64,000 nt of DNA from Rhipicephalus microplus (Eukaryota; Arthropoda; Arachnida; Ixodida; Ixodidae), in NCBI RefSeq assembly GCF_043290135.1, contig NC_134707.1, positions 133,922,319-133,986,318 of the forward strand. The letters are read 5' to 3'. This document shows positions 46,380 to 57,734 of this stretch, piece after piece (position 1 is the stretch's first letter; each line of letters opens with the position of its first letter). The notes below the pieces were generated by a model. It did no database searches, was not told where the DNA came from, and was given only the letters and a program-made list of their open reading frames with translations. Made by a program: the position numbers and the translations under genes.

Positions 46380-48097
46380 TCATCACCAGACTTCATGAGT
46401 GCTTGGACGAGAAATACGCAGCTTGTCATTTACCACACGGGATATCATAGCCTATAGTGTGTCGCAATCTGCGCGTGGTATCCTTGTGTCTTTGGACCAG
46501 GAAAAAGCGTTTGACCGACTAGAGCACGCGTATATCCGTAATGTGCTCACAGCCTTCGGTTTTTTCTCATTCGTTTGTGGAAATCATTAAAAATACGTAC
46601 ACTGGTCTGAAAAGCAAACTAGTTCTAGATGACTGGGAAAGTTCCGCCTTTTCCATAACACGTGGGGTCCGTCAGGAATGTCCATTGTCTCCTGTGCTAT
46701 TTGTCTTCAGCCTTGAGCCATACTAGCGTGCTCTTGACGCGGATTCACGTGTCCGGAGTCTTGCGCTTCCTGGTAGCGGTGTCGTGAAAATCACAGCTTT
46801 CACTGGTGATATAACCTTGTGCATTTGAGATGAAGATAGCTTTTGACGCAGCCTGCGTGTATTTTCTCAGTATGGCGACATTCCAGGTGCAGCATTGAAC
46901 ATCTCCAAATCCTAGTATTTCTTTATTGGCTCTCCAAACTCCAGGCTTATCGCCGGTTTTCCCATTCAGCCGGCTGCGTTTCTTCATATTTTAGGTATTT
47001 TATGCAACCACTACGGCATTTGCGAATCTGTTTGGTTAAACGCTCTCGAAGAAGTAAGACTGAAAATTCAGGATGCACGGAATTTCAACTTCCCGCTTCT
47101 TGAGCGGAGGTACCTAGCGCAGACTGTATTTTGCGGTCGAATTTTGTACCTTTCTCACGTCGTGCAACCATCTTTACGTATCGTGCGGTCACTGCAGTTT
47201 GCTTTGTGTTCCTTTTTTTGGTCAGGTGGCACTGAGTTGGTCTCTCGCGCGGCACTGCGACAGCAGCGTTCTCAGGGAGGCTTTTCTTTCCCTTCAGTGT
47301 CCATACGCTGCCGGCTGCTGTCACTGCGCTGCCTTCTGCGCCTAGTGCAAGGCGAGGAATCTCCCGCACGAACGCTTGCATAATACTTTCTGGATACTCA
47401 CCTTCGGCATTTGATGCCTAATGCACAAGTTAACAGGGGGACGCAGTCAATAACACTTCCTGCGTTTTATGCAACAAATGTTGCATTTTTTCGCCATGTC
47501 AAGTCGAGCTGTCCTGACATAGATGTTTTGAACAAACACATAGTTGAGACAACTGCTGCTTTGTTGCTTGCGTTGGTCCCGCCAGCCCGTCATGCTCGCT
47601 CTAGACGGGTGTCTTGGAGCACCTTAACGGCTTCTTTTCTGCCTGGACACCTCCGGGACTTCATGTGGCGCCTGGGATGGGGTGTGCTTCCCTCTCTCGA
47701 CCGCCTCGAAAGGCGGAGAATAGTGCAGTCAGCAACATGTCCGAACTGCTCCCTTCGGGAAACAAATCAGCATTTTCTGAGGCATTGTGTCACTGCTCGC
47801 GTTTTGTGGAGAGCCGTACAAGCTGGATTTCACTGCCTCAGAGTAAATCGCTTGGTTTCTTTTGGACGTTGTTTGCGAGGCCGCTGCGCTTGTCTTCTCA
47901 TTGTTGCCGGCTCTTTCTGACTCTGGCGCAACCGCTGCGAGGCGGTTGCAGCGGGCCACCGCCGCCGCGCGCTCTACCCAATCCTTAACGATTGTACTCG
48001 GAGCTGCTGTCTGTTTTGTTGGAGGAGCTCTTCTTCCTCGGTGAAGAGGAATTTCTTCGGCACTGGTCTTGCGCTTTTGTGTCGGTCTATGACGGAT
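46380..48097 (+). pseudogene. L1/Tx1-like LINE ORF2, 3' part (RT core and C-terminus)
   Basis: It continues the ORF2 interrupted at 41053. Seen are ILVSLDQEKAFDRLEHAY (catalytic Asp), RGVRQECPLSPVLF, and then AFTGDITLC at about 46795-46821, where AYADD is expected, so the catalytic YADD is lost. Later parts are RILYLSHVVQPSLRIV, CSFFWSGG and the C-terminal block CPNCSLRETNQHFLRHC. The end is a stop near 48097. Frame breaks are frequent. Confidence 0.82.
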
Positions 48098-48100
48098 GAG

Positions 48101-50567
48101 TGAAACTTGTCTTTCGGCCGGCCTGGTATTGGTAGGCTGATCTGTCGATGCGCAGGCAGAAATGGCATGCCAACAAGTAAATATGCAAAACGTACACATT
48201 TATGTTTTATTTGTGTCTCTTGTTTACATTGAAGTATTTTTTGTGGTTGTGTTTGTGTGAACAATCGAATCTACATGTTCTTTCAACGTCATCTCGTATC
48301 CATGTTCATGTAAATGACGTCTGTTTTGTCATCATCGTTAGAGTATGTCTAAGAAGGAAATGTTCTGTTGAGTGTTATTGACGTTTGTGGCAATAATTTT
48401 TTTCTAAACAAACACAATTGCGCCATGCGAGTTGATATGCGCATTTGTAGTTTTGAGCCCATCGGTTCGAACGCTTTCAGCTCCTGGCTTGTTATTCTCA
48501 TCTTGCGTTTGTCGTGCTTGTAATACGTCTAGAAGCCGGAGGTAAAAGGCGCATTCACGGCGACCAGTGCAGTGCTCTATAAAATGCGAATGAATGTTAG
48601 TGACGAACGGAGGCTCTGAACCTCGACCAGCATGCTATTCAGCGTTGAACCTCTCAGCTTTTTCAGCGCCCTTCGACGCGTACCTCGTGTAGGGTGACAG
48701 TGGATATGCTATGCTCTAATGAACATGAATATTCTTTGTGATGCAATTGACCAAATATCGTGCATGAACAGCCCTGTGGAAGTGTTGAGCTATGGGAATA
48801 GCGTTGTGTCTTTGGTGTATTTGTTTAGGTTCAGCGTATCGATGATTGCGACACTGGATTCTGTTGTTTCATTTAATTATGGTAGTACTGCACGCGCCAA
48901 GAGATTTCCTATGAAATCTTTGTCAACCTACAGTCTGACATCCAAACTACAGCTGAAAAACTTTGACCACAATCGACAACACCTTGCAGATATAACTGCA
49001 TGACAACTCATAACAGAAGCAGGAGATGTAATACGACAGACATTAAACTAAAAAGTAGACTATGTAATTGATTGTCAAGCTAGTACTTACTAATGTTTTT
49101 CCAACTGCGTTTCTGAAAAAAGTTTATTTGCTCTTCAGCTGTTTTCAAACATTTTATTTAATTATCTCGGGCTTGTGCTACCTACTCGGTACGCCAATGG
49201 CGATCACATGTTAACGTGATTTTTTGACTGGCATCAAACGGGCAAAGTCAGTTTACTCTGCAGTTTCAAGCGCAGGAACGGCTCTGTGGTAGACTGCCAC
49301 GCCGAACACCTCGACTTTCCTAAACACACGTCGGCCTTCCAAAACACAACAGGGATACCACACTTCAGATATTCAAATGAGATCGTTCACCATTGCACCA
49401 ATGCAACTAAGATTTCTGCACAAGAAAGCGCACCGAAAGAGAATAAATTTACTTGTTTTGCGTGTTCATTCGATAATTCAGTGTAAATAGAAAATAATGT
49501 CTGGCATGCAAAGTTGCAACTTCGCAAAGGTCCCTGGTGGCTGTTTCCAAGCATATTTTTGTGTATTTGTTCCTCTGTTTTTCTTCATTTTTCTCTTTTC
49601 ATTCGTTCTCTGTGTTCGTGTCTTTCTTTTTAAATATTTTCATTCCCTCTGTCTTTCTCCGTAGTATTTTTCTTGCCTTCGATTTATTTTTCTCCGCGCT
49701 TTCTTTTCATTTCTTTATTCGTCTCTGTCTCTTTCTCTCACTCGATGTGTCAATACTCGATGTTCCCTCCTCCTTCCATCCTGCTCAACTTCCTTTTCTA
49801 CGCTACATGCGTGCAACTACAAATGTGCCACAGCGAATAACTCCCTCAACAACCCACTTTAGTAGGATAGTCACTCAACTAAGATATTTGTACGAGGAAA
49901 TGTAAAGACAGCCAGAACAAATTATTTCGTACTAGTATTTCGTACAATGTCTTAACCTCCATTGTAGCCTATACCATAAAAAAGGTCGTTACTCAGTGTA
50001 TTGGCTCTAGAGTATTATCCAAATGCTTTATGCTGTGTGTTCGTTATTGCGTCGTAATACGACCGGAATGAAAACATTTGTTCTGTGACTCTATTTCATT
50101 GCTTCAAATCATCATGTCTATATTGAACAAATACCATAAAAATAAAAATAAAACATCATAGCCAAGTGGTGACGACGTTCGCCTACGGATCGTGGATAGG
50201 TGGTTTGGAACCTTGTTTTGCCGAGAAAGTTGCATTCGCCATGAATTTTTATCATTGTCTTTCTGTACATTTCTCCCACTCACTCTCCCTGTACTCGTTG
50301 ATTGGCTCCTCAGAATTACTGCGTCTTGCAGCAGAGTGATTGGCATACTCGTTCTGAAAGCGAAGCAGAATTTTCTGCTTAGCTATCTGACCATGGTGCA
50401 CCATGATGATGATAAGTTTCTTTCCACGACATACAGCAAGCTTGGAGCTCTGCATGTAATCTGCAAATGTAATCTGCATGTAATCCGTATCTGCATGTAA
50501 TCTGCAAATGTCGTCGATAGACGATAGTCTTGCGTGAGGAGAAAGTGAACAAAACATTTATTCAATG
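48101..50567. other. no recognisable gene
   Basis: The first few hundred bases may be LINE 3' untranslated sequence. 49537-49800 is pyrimidine-rich on the plus strand and reads as Phe/Ser-rich peptides of no meaning. At about 50452-50512 short repeats of CTGCATGTAATCTGCAAATG occur. No coding motif was found. Confidence 0.5.
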
Positions 50568-51066
50568 TTCTGCACAAGAAAATCGGTGAATGGTATTCTG
50601 GAGGCGCTGTGTTGGAGTGCCTCGAGTGGGCAGCGGAGGCTCACGAGTGCATCAAGTCACGTCACACGTGAGACATTAGCGCCATCTGGCAGTTTATTTT
50701 GAAAAACAAAGCACGTGGCCGTGCGCGCCTGTGTCAGAGGCGATAAGGTTTAGAACGCAAGGCGATGGGTTGGTCTTAGCTAAGCGTTGGAAACACTCCC
50801 CGTTCCGTGCAAGCGTTGCATGGTAAGCGCAGCGTGATAAGTGCTACGTTCCTGAAAATTACCTATGTATGCGTTTTCTAGTAAGAGATGCATATGCAAA
50901 ATATATGCGTGTTGTTATGGTGCCCCAGGCATGCGCAATAAATGCTTTTTAATAGACAATTGCACAAGCATAATCGCTCAACCTTGAGCAACATTGGTGG
51001 TCGCTGCGGATGGGGTCGGCCGCTTCAAGTACCCGATGCCGGTAATAGTGGACAACAGACATATGT

Positions 51067-51112
<46 letters not shown>

Positions 51113-51193
51113 CAAAGTTTTTGCGTCGAAGGTCCCCAAGAAAGACTATCGTCTTTAAAAAATGAACTTTTCCTTGCGGTGTTTTCCTTACGG
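50568..51193. repeat. unclassified repeat R, copy A
   Basis: 626 bp from TTCTGCACAAGAAAATCGG to the edge of the gypsy LTR. It contains a (GACA)n run at about 51068-51112. Nearly the whole length recurs as 57115-57250 plus 62585-63082. No terminal repeats or coding capacity were recognised. A local duplication (TTTTCCTTGCGGTG then TTTTCCTTACGGTG) lies at its right end. Confidence 0.85.
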
Positions 51194-51600
51194 TGCCACG
51201 TTCCATTTCCCAAGTTTTTGTTATTGTCCCAAAACACCACACGATTCTCAGCGCAAACCGCGCCTGCAGTTTTCGAAAAGGTCTCGGACTGTAGTAGATC
51301 ATTTCGATAAGATCACGCCCACTGTACGAACGGTACAGATTGTTCTGGAACCTACGCCACCGCCAGCGATAACGCTAGAACAGTCGACGGCAAGAGTATA
51401 AATGCCGACGCGCTTCGCCGCTTGTCAGTTTTTTAACGGAGGCCGACGCTCCGTTCGCCGCTATCTGTCCGAGACTGCTATCTGTGCAAGACTGCTGCTG
51501 TAATCGGACTTTCCGTTTACTGGGCACAGGTTCGCCCAAATAAACAGTTAAATCCCAACACGAAGTCTCCTGTCTTCGGCCACGTCATGACCCCGTGACA
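51194..51600 (+). repeat. 5' LTR (407 bp)
   Basis: Contains TATAAAT at 51397-51403 and AATAAA at 51539-51544, placed as a promoter and polyadenylation signal would be in an LTR. Transcription would start between them. Confidence 0.94.
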
Positions 51601-51617
51601 TCTGGTGGAGGTGCTGC
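51601..51617 (+). other. candidate primer-binding site
   Basis: TCTGGTGGAGGTGCTGC directly follows the LTR; TGGTGGAGGTGC would pair with the 3' CCA end of a tRNA. The tRNA was not identified. Confidence 0.65.
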
Positions 51618-51774
51618 TTCGTTCATGTACCGGACACCCCCGTCAAGCCGTTAACCCAGCCCACGTCGCGGAGAAGACACCGACACCAACCAAGAGCAGC
51701 GAACAAGCCGCCGACAGCAAGGTCTCCCACCGGAGTACGGGCTTCTACAAGACAAGGCGCGGAAAGCCAAGGCC

Positions 51775-52971
51775 ATGACCGCTACTGCAGCGACTATGAC
51801 AACCGGAGCGTCCCAGCCCGCGATCGTCATTCATCAACCCAGGCAACCGCCAACGTTCCATGGCTCATCGTTTGAAGACCCGGAAACCTGGCAATAAACA
51901 TACGATCGTGTGGCCGCCCTCAACCACTGGGACAACGAAGAAAAGCTCCGTCGTGTGTACTTCTACCTGGAAGACACCGCAAGGACCTGGCTAGAGAATC
52001 GAGAGTCCACGCTCCGAACGTGGGATGTCTTCTGCGGCGCATTTCTGCAAACGTTCGCGAGCGTCCCTCGCAAAGAGAGAGCCGCTGCTCTACTAGAGAC
52101 CCGGGTTCAGCTACCAAATGAAAAGGTTAGAATTTTTACAGAGGAGATGACCCGCCTATTTCGTCACGCTGACCCAGACATGCCTGAGGAGGAGAAAGTT
52201 CGTTTACTCTTGCGAGGGGTCAAACAAGAGCTCTTCGCGGGACTAATGAGGAATCCATCGAACACCGTCCAAGAATTTGTATCCGAGGCAACCACCATCG
52301 AAAAAACGCTGGACATGCGCTCCAGACAGTATAATCGTCGCCTGACTCCAGAATGCGCTGCTGCTCAAGCCAGTGACTCCGACAACCTGCGTGAAACGAT
52401 CCGAGCGATCGTGCGGGAAGAGCTGCGCATACTGTTGCCTTCGGCGCAACCTCAAGTGGATTCGATCACCGACATTGTGCGAGAAGAAGTTCGGCAATCG
52501 CTTCGAATTCCCCAAACACCGCTGCCCGAGCCAGAAACTATGAGCTACGCCGCTGCAGTGCGCCACAGTGCTCCTCCCCGTCCACGCCGAAACGCCACCC
52601 CGTCGCACTTCCGTCGCCAGACACCACCGACGACCCACCATTCGCCAGCGGCCCAGAGCAGTGAGCCGAGGAAAACCGACGTTTGGCGCACCCCTGACCA
52701 CCGCCCACTGTGCTAACACTGCGGCGAGGCCGGGCACACTTACCGCCGTTGCCAGTACCGACAGATGGGACTGCGTGGCTTTGCCGTCGATGCACCACGT
52801 CCGCAGCCAGGGGAACGGCCACGTGACATCGCCGACTACCTGACAGGAACTCAACGGACACCACGAAGCCCTTCCCGTTCGCCGTCGCCCAGCCGCCGCA
52901 TGTCACCGCTTCCCCGGCAGTACTCCGGCCCAACGCGGGGCCGGTCTCCTAGCCCGTATCCGGGAAACTAA
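51775..52971 (+). pseudogene. gag: gypsy gag with two nonsense codons
   Basis: One frame from ATG 51775 to 52971, about 398 codons, with TAA stops at 51895-51897 and 52714-52716. The capsid part contains FHGSSFEDPETW, LRTWDVFCGAFLQTF, and GVKQELFAGLMRNPSNTV. The second stop falls inside the zinc knuckle (stop, HCGEAGHTYRRC), replacing the residue after the first Cys. The tail is rich in Arg, Ser and Pro (SPSRSPSPSRR). It would form the particle and bind RNA. No frameshifts are present. Confidence 0.9.
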
Positions 52972-53099
52972 GGGCAGCAACCGGTGGAGGTGCGGTTGCT
53001 GTGCGACGAACTGCCGAACATCCTCCGACGACGACGACGCCGCGACGGAGCTTTCCAAACACAACGCCAACCAGGCAAAGCCCTGACGGCAAAAGCTCA

Positions 53100-56000
53100 C
53101 TTACCGAATGTGGCCTGACGACGCAACATGGAAGCAGCGGAACAAGCTGACGCAGCCGTGACCCGACGCCAGGTTCTAACTGTAATGCGAGACGGCGAAC
53201 TAGCGACCTCGACGTTCTTACCGACGGCCACAGTGTGACTGCTCTCGTCGATACTGGAGCCGACTATCCTGTCATCAGTGGGTCGTTCGCAGCGAAGTTA
53301 AAGAAAGTTAGGACAGCTTGTAAAGGCCCTGAAATCCGCAAAGCCGGAGGTCATCTCGTAACGCCTGCAGGAATCTGCACAGTGAGAGGCACCATTAACG
53401 GCCGTATTTATCCTATAGACTTCGTAATCCTACAGCGTTGCTCGAGAGATGTCATCCTTGGCATGGACTTGTTATGCCTCCATGGTGCTGTCAGCAATTT
53501 AAAAGCAAAGTCGATAACGTTATCCACAGAAGAAGCACTACCGCCGCGCACACCGTCAGGACACCATGCCCTGAATGTGCTGGAAGAACAAGTCACCATT
53601 CCGCCTCGCTCAAGCGTCGTTATTTCAGTTGGCGCTCCTAATTCACTAGACTTCGAAGACGTCGTTGAAGGCAGTCAGCATCTGTTGGTCACCCGAAATA
53701 TTTGCGTCGCAAGAGGAATTGCAGAGCTGTGGGGAGGCAAAGCAACAGTTATGCTCACGGATTTCAGCAATGAGTACAAACATGTGAACAAAGGAAGAAT
53801 GGTCGCATACATAGAAGAAATTGTCGAAGCCACCAGTGCTTTCGCCCTCGCCGATTCTGTGGAACCTGCTCAGAGGAGCCAAGCCCCTCCCATAGCTTTC
53901 AATATCAATCCTAGACTTCCGAACGATAAGCATGAACAGCTCAAGGCCCTGCTACTGTAATACGAAGATTGCTTTTCGTCGTCATCTGAAATTCGGCAGA
54001 CCCCAATCACGAAACATCGCATCATAACCGAATAAAATGCCAGAACACTCCGTCAGAGTCCGTACAGGGTTTCGACGCGAGAACGTGAGGCCATGAAGAA
54101 ACAAGTATATGAATTGCTGCTGGATGACATTATCCAGCCGTCCAAGAGTCCATGGGCATCCCCCGTGGTGTTAGTGAAGAAAAAGGATGGGACGCTAAGT
54201 TTCTGCGTCGATTATCGCCGCCTGAACAAAATCACAAGAAAGGACGTGTATCCTCTCCCACGATTAGACGACGCACTTGATCGGCTCCATTAAGCCAAGT
54301 ACTTTTCGCCAATGGACCCCAAGACTGGCTATTGGCAAATCGAAGTCGACGAAAGAGACCGAGAGAAGACGGCGTTTATAACACCGGACGGCCTCTTCGA
54401 GTTTAAGGTGATGCCATTCGGCCGTTTAAACGTGTTATGGATACACTACAGGCAGGATTGAAACGGCAGACTTGCCTTGTGTACTTGGACGACGTCGTCA
54501 TGTTTTTCTCGAGTTTCGACGAGCATCCTCGGCGCCTTGAAGCTGTACTTCAAGCCATCAAGACTTCCGGACACACACTGAAGCCAGAAAAGTGCAAATT
54601 TGCGTATGAGGAGCTCTTGTTTCTGGGGCACGTTATCAGCAAGTCTGGAGTTCGTCCCGATCCACAGAAAACAGCCGCCCACTGACAAGACAGCCGTACG
54701 CCGATTTCTGGGCCTGTGCGCCTATTATAGGCGGTTCGTGAAAAACTTCGCCCGCATCGCCGATCCTCTCGCTAACCTTACCAAGGCCGACGTGGAGTTC
54801 AAGTGGGAAACGCCACAGGAACATGCTTTCCAGGAGCTTAAACATCGCCTCCAGACGCCTCCGTTACTCGCCCATTTCGACGAATTCGCCGAGACAGAAA
54901 TACATGCTGACGCAAGCAGCGTAGGTCTTGGCGCCGTTCTTGTGCAGAGGGCTGACGGACTTGAAAGGGTTATTAGTTACGCAAGCCGATCGCTATCCAA
55001 AGCAGAAGCAAATTATTCCACAACAGAAAAGGAGTGCCTCGCCATCATCTGGGCTACGTCGAAATTTCGCCCCTACCTCTCCGGCAGGCCCTTCAAAGTC
55101 GTGAGCAACCACCACGCCTTGTGTTGGCTAGCCACCTTGAAGACCCTTCAGGTCGCCTCGCACGATGGAGTCTGAGACTTCAAGAATATGACAATACTGT
55201 CATTTTCAAGTCCGGCAAAAAACACTGCGACGCCGACTGTCTCTCTCGTGCGCCTGTCGACCAACCGCTACCCGACGACCCGGATGACGACTACTTCTTG
55301 GGAACGATAACTACCAACGACTTCGCTGAACGACAGCGGGCCGACCCGGAAAATAAGGTCCTATTAGAATACCTCGAAGGCAGGACCGCCGAAGTCCCGA
55401 AGGTATTGAAGCGTGCACTTGCGTCGTTCTTTCTACGAAACGGTCTGCTACAAAAGAAAAACTTTTCACCGCTTCGAGCTAAGTACCTCCTTGTGGTGCC
55501 TTAAGCTCTGTGACCAGAACTCCTGCAGGCCCTGCATGACGATCCAACCGCAGGGCACCTCGGTGTTTCTCGCACGCTCGCGAGGATACAAGAAAGGTGC
55601 TTCTGGCTACGTCTTACCACCTACGTCACTCCTTAAGTGAGGACATGCCGGGACTGTCAGCGACGCAAGACACCACCGACAAGGCCAGCGGGACTTCTGC
55701 AGCCAAGTGATCCACCTTGCCGACCTTTCCAGCAAATTGGTAAGGACCTACGGGGCCGTTCCCGTCGTCGGCTTTCGGAAACAAGTTGATCGTGGTAGCT
55801 ACCGACTACTTCACCCGCTACGCCGAGACAAAAGCCCTGCCAAAAGGCAGTGCATCCGAGGTAGCTAAATTCTTCGTCGAAAATGTCGTCCTACGTCACG
55901 GCGCCCCGGAGGTCCTTATCACCGACAAAGGAACGGCATTCACTGCCGACTTAACTCAAGTGATCTTGGCATACAGCCAAACAAACCACCGCCGGACGAC

Positions 56001-56580
56001 AGCGTACCACCCACAGACCAACGGCCTCACCGAGCGGCTTAACAAGACGATCGCTGACATGCTGTCAATGTACGTCGAAGTCGAACACAAGACTTGGGAC
56101 GCCATTTTTCCGTATGTGACCTTCGCATACATCACGGTGGTGCAGGAGACGATGCAGATATCTCCATACAAATTGGTCTACGGAAGGAGCCCGGCAACGA
56201 CGCTCGATGCCATGTTACCCAACGTCACCGACGAAGAAAACCTCGATGTGAGCGAGTACCTTCATCGCGCCGAAGAAGCCCGACAACTTGCGCGGCTCCG
56301 TATCAAGAATCAACAGACGACCGACAGCCACCATTACAACCTTCGACGACGCTTCATGGAATACCAGCCCGGTGAACGTGTTTGGGTGTGGACGCCGATA
56401 CGCCGACGTGGACTAAGTGAAAAGCTTCTGCGGCGGTACTTTGGACCGTACAGGGTGGTTCGACGTCTTGGCCCACTTGATTACGAGGTTGTTGCCGACG
56501 GCATCACGAACTCTCAACGACGCCGATCGCGACCTGAAGTCGTCCTTGTCGCGCGCCTCAAGCCGTTTCATGCGCGTTAA
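53100..56580 (+). pseudogene. pol: gypsy pol (PR-RT-RNaseH-IN), multiply disrupted
   Basis: The protease (53235-53960) has ALVDTGADYPVIS and VILGMDLL. RT starts near 54093 with [21 protein letters not shown]. It has a stop after ALDRLH, a loss of about 20-25 bases between VMPFG and MDTLQAG (54418-54440), and an intact YLDD at 54482-54493. RNase H has [13 protein letters not shown] and [12 protein letters not shown] frame change near 55140 leads to [12 protein letters not shown]. Integrase shows GHLGVSRT, the first Asp in IGKDLRG, ITDKGTAF and NGLTERLN with all three acidic residues kept, then VWVWTPIRRRGLSEKL and RYFGPYRVV to a stop at 56580. At least six lesions. Confidence 0.92.
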
Positions 56581-56694
56581 CAAACTGGAACAGTGTTTTT
56601 TGTATTATTGTTGTATCGTAATTCATTCATTGTACTTTCTTGCATTATTATTGTACCTTCATCTTTAGATAAAGCATCGGGACGATTCCTTTTT

Positions 56695-56708
56695 TTAGAG
56701 GGGGGCAA
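56695..56708 (+). other. polypurine tract
   Basis: AGAGGGGGGCAA lies immediately before the 3' LTR, the usual place of the plus-strand primer. Confidence 0.8.
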
Positions 56709-57114
56709 TGCCACGTTCCATTTCCCAAGTTTTTTTATCGTCCCAAAACACCACACGATTCTCAGCGCAAACCGCGCCTGCAGTTTTCGAGAAGGTTCCG
56801 GTCTGTAGTAGGTCATTTCGATAAGATCACGCCCACTGTACGAACGGTACAGATTGTTCTGGAACCTACGCCACCGCCAGCGATAACGCTAGAACAATCG
56901 ACGGCAAGAGTATAAATGCCGACGCGCTTCGCAGCTTGTCAGTTTTTGAACGAAGGCCGACGCTCTGTTCGCCGCTATCAGTCTGAGACTGCTATCTGTG
57001 CAAGACTGCTGCTGTAATCGGACTTTCCGTTTACTGGGCACAGGTTCGCCCAAATAAACAGTTAAATCCCAGCACGAATTCTCCTGTCTTCGGCCACGTC
57101 ACGACCCCGTGACA
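56709..57114 (+). repeat. 3' LTR (406 bp)
   Basis: Same ends and signals as the 5' LTR. The base after its final CA begins repeat R, copy B. Confidence 0.94.
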
Positions 57115-57250
57115 TTCTGCACAAGAAAATCGGTGAATGGTATTCTGGAGGCGCTGTGTTAGAGTGCCTCGAGTGGGCAGCGGAGGCTCACGAGAGCATC
57201 AAGTCACGTCACACGTGAGACATTAGCGCCATCTGGCAGTTTCTTTTGAA
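57115..57250. repeat. repeat R, copy B, first part
   Basis: Matches 50568-50703 with very few differences, from TTCTGCACAAG to GCAGTTTCTTTTGAA. The match starts exactly at the LTR edge. The rest of this copy is found at 62585-63082. Confidence 0.9.
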
Positions 57251-57584
57251 TAAAGTGCCGCCATATCCACGAAGTGAATGATGATGAGTGGGCGAAGCTC
57301 TGGAGGAAAACCTAGTAAACCATGAATCTTCCGTACAATTTGCCTACTCGATTTTATTACAATGCTCCCCCTAGCGTACGTCGCCGCACTAAATCGAACG
57401 ATTGCCTTCCACCAATGACACGTGCCATATGTGACATCTTTCCTATTTTATAACATCTCGCATCTTTCATCATCAACTACAAGTACCGCCGTCTAGTTTA
57501 TAACATCTTGCATCTTTTCATCATCAGCTACAAGTCCCGCCATCTAGTGAGCACTGAAAGAACTAAACGAGAGGAGGCGACATA
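57251..57584. repeat. X-type repeat, first part
   Basis: Begins near TGCCGCCATATCCACGAAG, then GTGGGCGAAGCTC, which has an inverted counterpart in GGAGCTTCGTCCAT near 62568. A roughly 50-bp unit (TATAACATC, CATCATCA, CTACAAGT, CCGCC, TCTAG) is tandemly duplicated at 57450-57550. It ends with CGCCATCTAGTGAGCACTG and AACTAAACGAGAGGAGGCG at the LINE. Confidence 0.65.
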
Positions 57585-57734
57585 GATGGATGGATGGATG
57601 GATATGACTGTACCCTTTAGATCGGGCGGTGGCTAGCACCACCAAGCCGTAATACCTAATGAACCAAAAACTATATTTTTTTTCCTTAAAAAAAGAATTT
57701 GAGGATTCGTACTTTGCAGTGAAGAGTTTAATTT

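Larger units (their letters stand above)
37840..48100 (+). mobile_element. L1/Tx1-like LINE, split by a CR1/L2-like LINE
   Basis: ORF1 (37863-39316) and ORF2 (39398-41053, resuming at 46380-48097) belong together: the RT sequence stops after a block ending NTLVG at 41053 and resumes at 46380 with the block HQT...GREIRSL that follows it in relatives. Between them lies a minus-strand LINE. The 5' edge is uncertain and the 3' end is probably between 48.1 and 48.4 kb. Confidence 0.8.
51194..57114 (+). mobile_element. Ty3/gypsy element with 407/406-bp LTRs
   Basis: LTRs at 51194-51600 and 56709-57114 both run from TGCCACGTTCC to CCCGTGACA and differ at about 17 positions by eye. A primer-binding-like site follows the left LTR and a polypurine tract precedes the right one. 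Gag and pol are complete in order but carry stops, frameshifts and a small deletion in RT. Flanks do not match (TTACGG on the left, TTCTGC on the right), so there is no target duplication. Confidence 0.95.

Noticed and set aside
49537..49905. Phe/Ser-rich membrane protein
   Set aside because: Pyrimidine-rich low-complexity DNA reads as hydrophobic residues; no start context or motif supports a gene.
50155..50215. tRNA-like sequence GCCAAGTGGTGACGACG...
   Set aside because: No acceptor stem or proper box B could be paired; probably a decayed repeat or chance.
52243..52854. 203-residue minus-strand frame
   Set aside because: It lies opposite gag with its known motifs and has none of its own.
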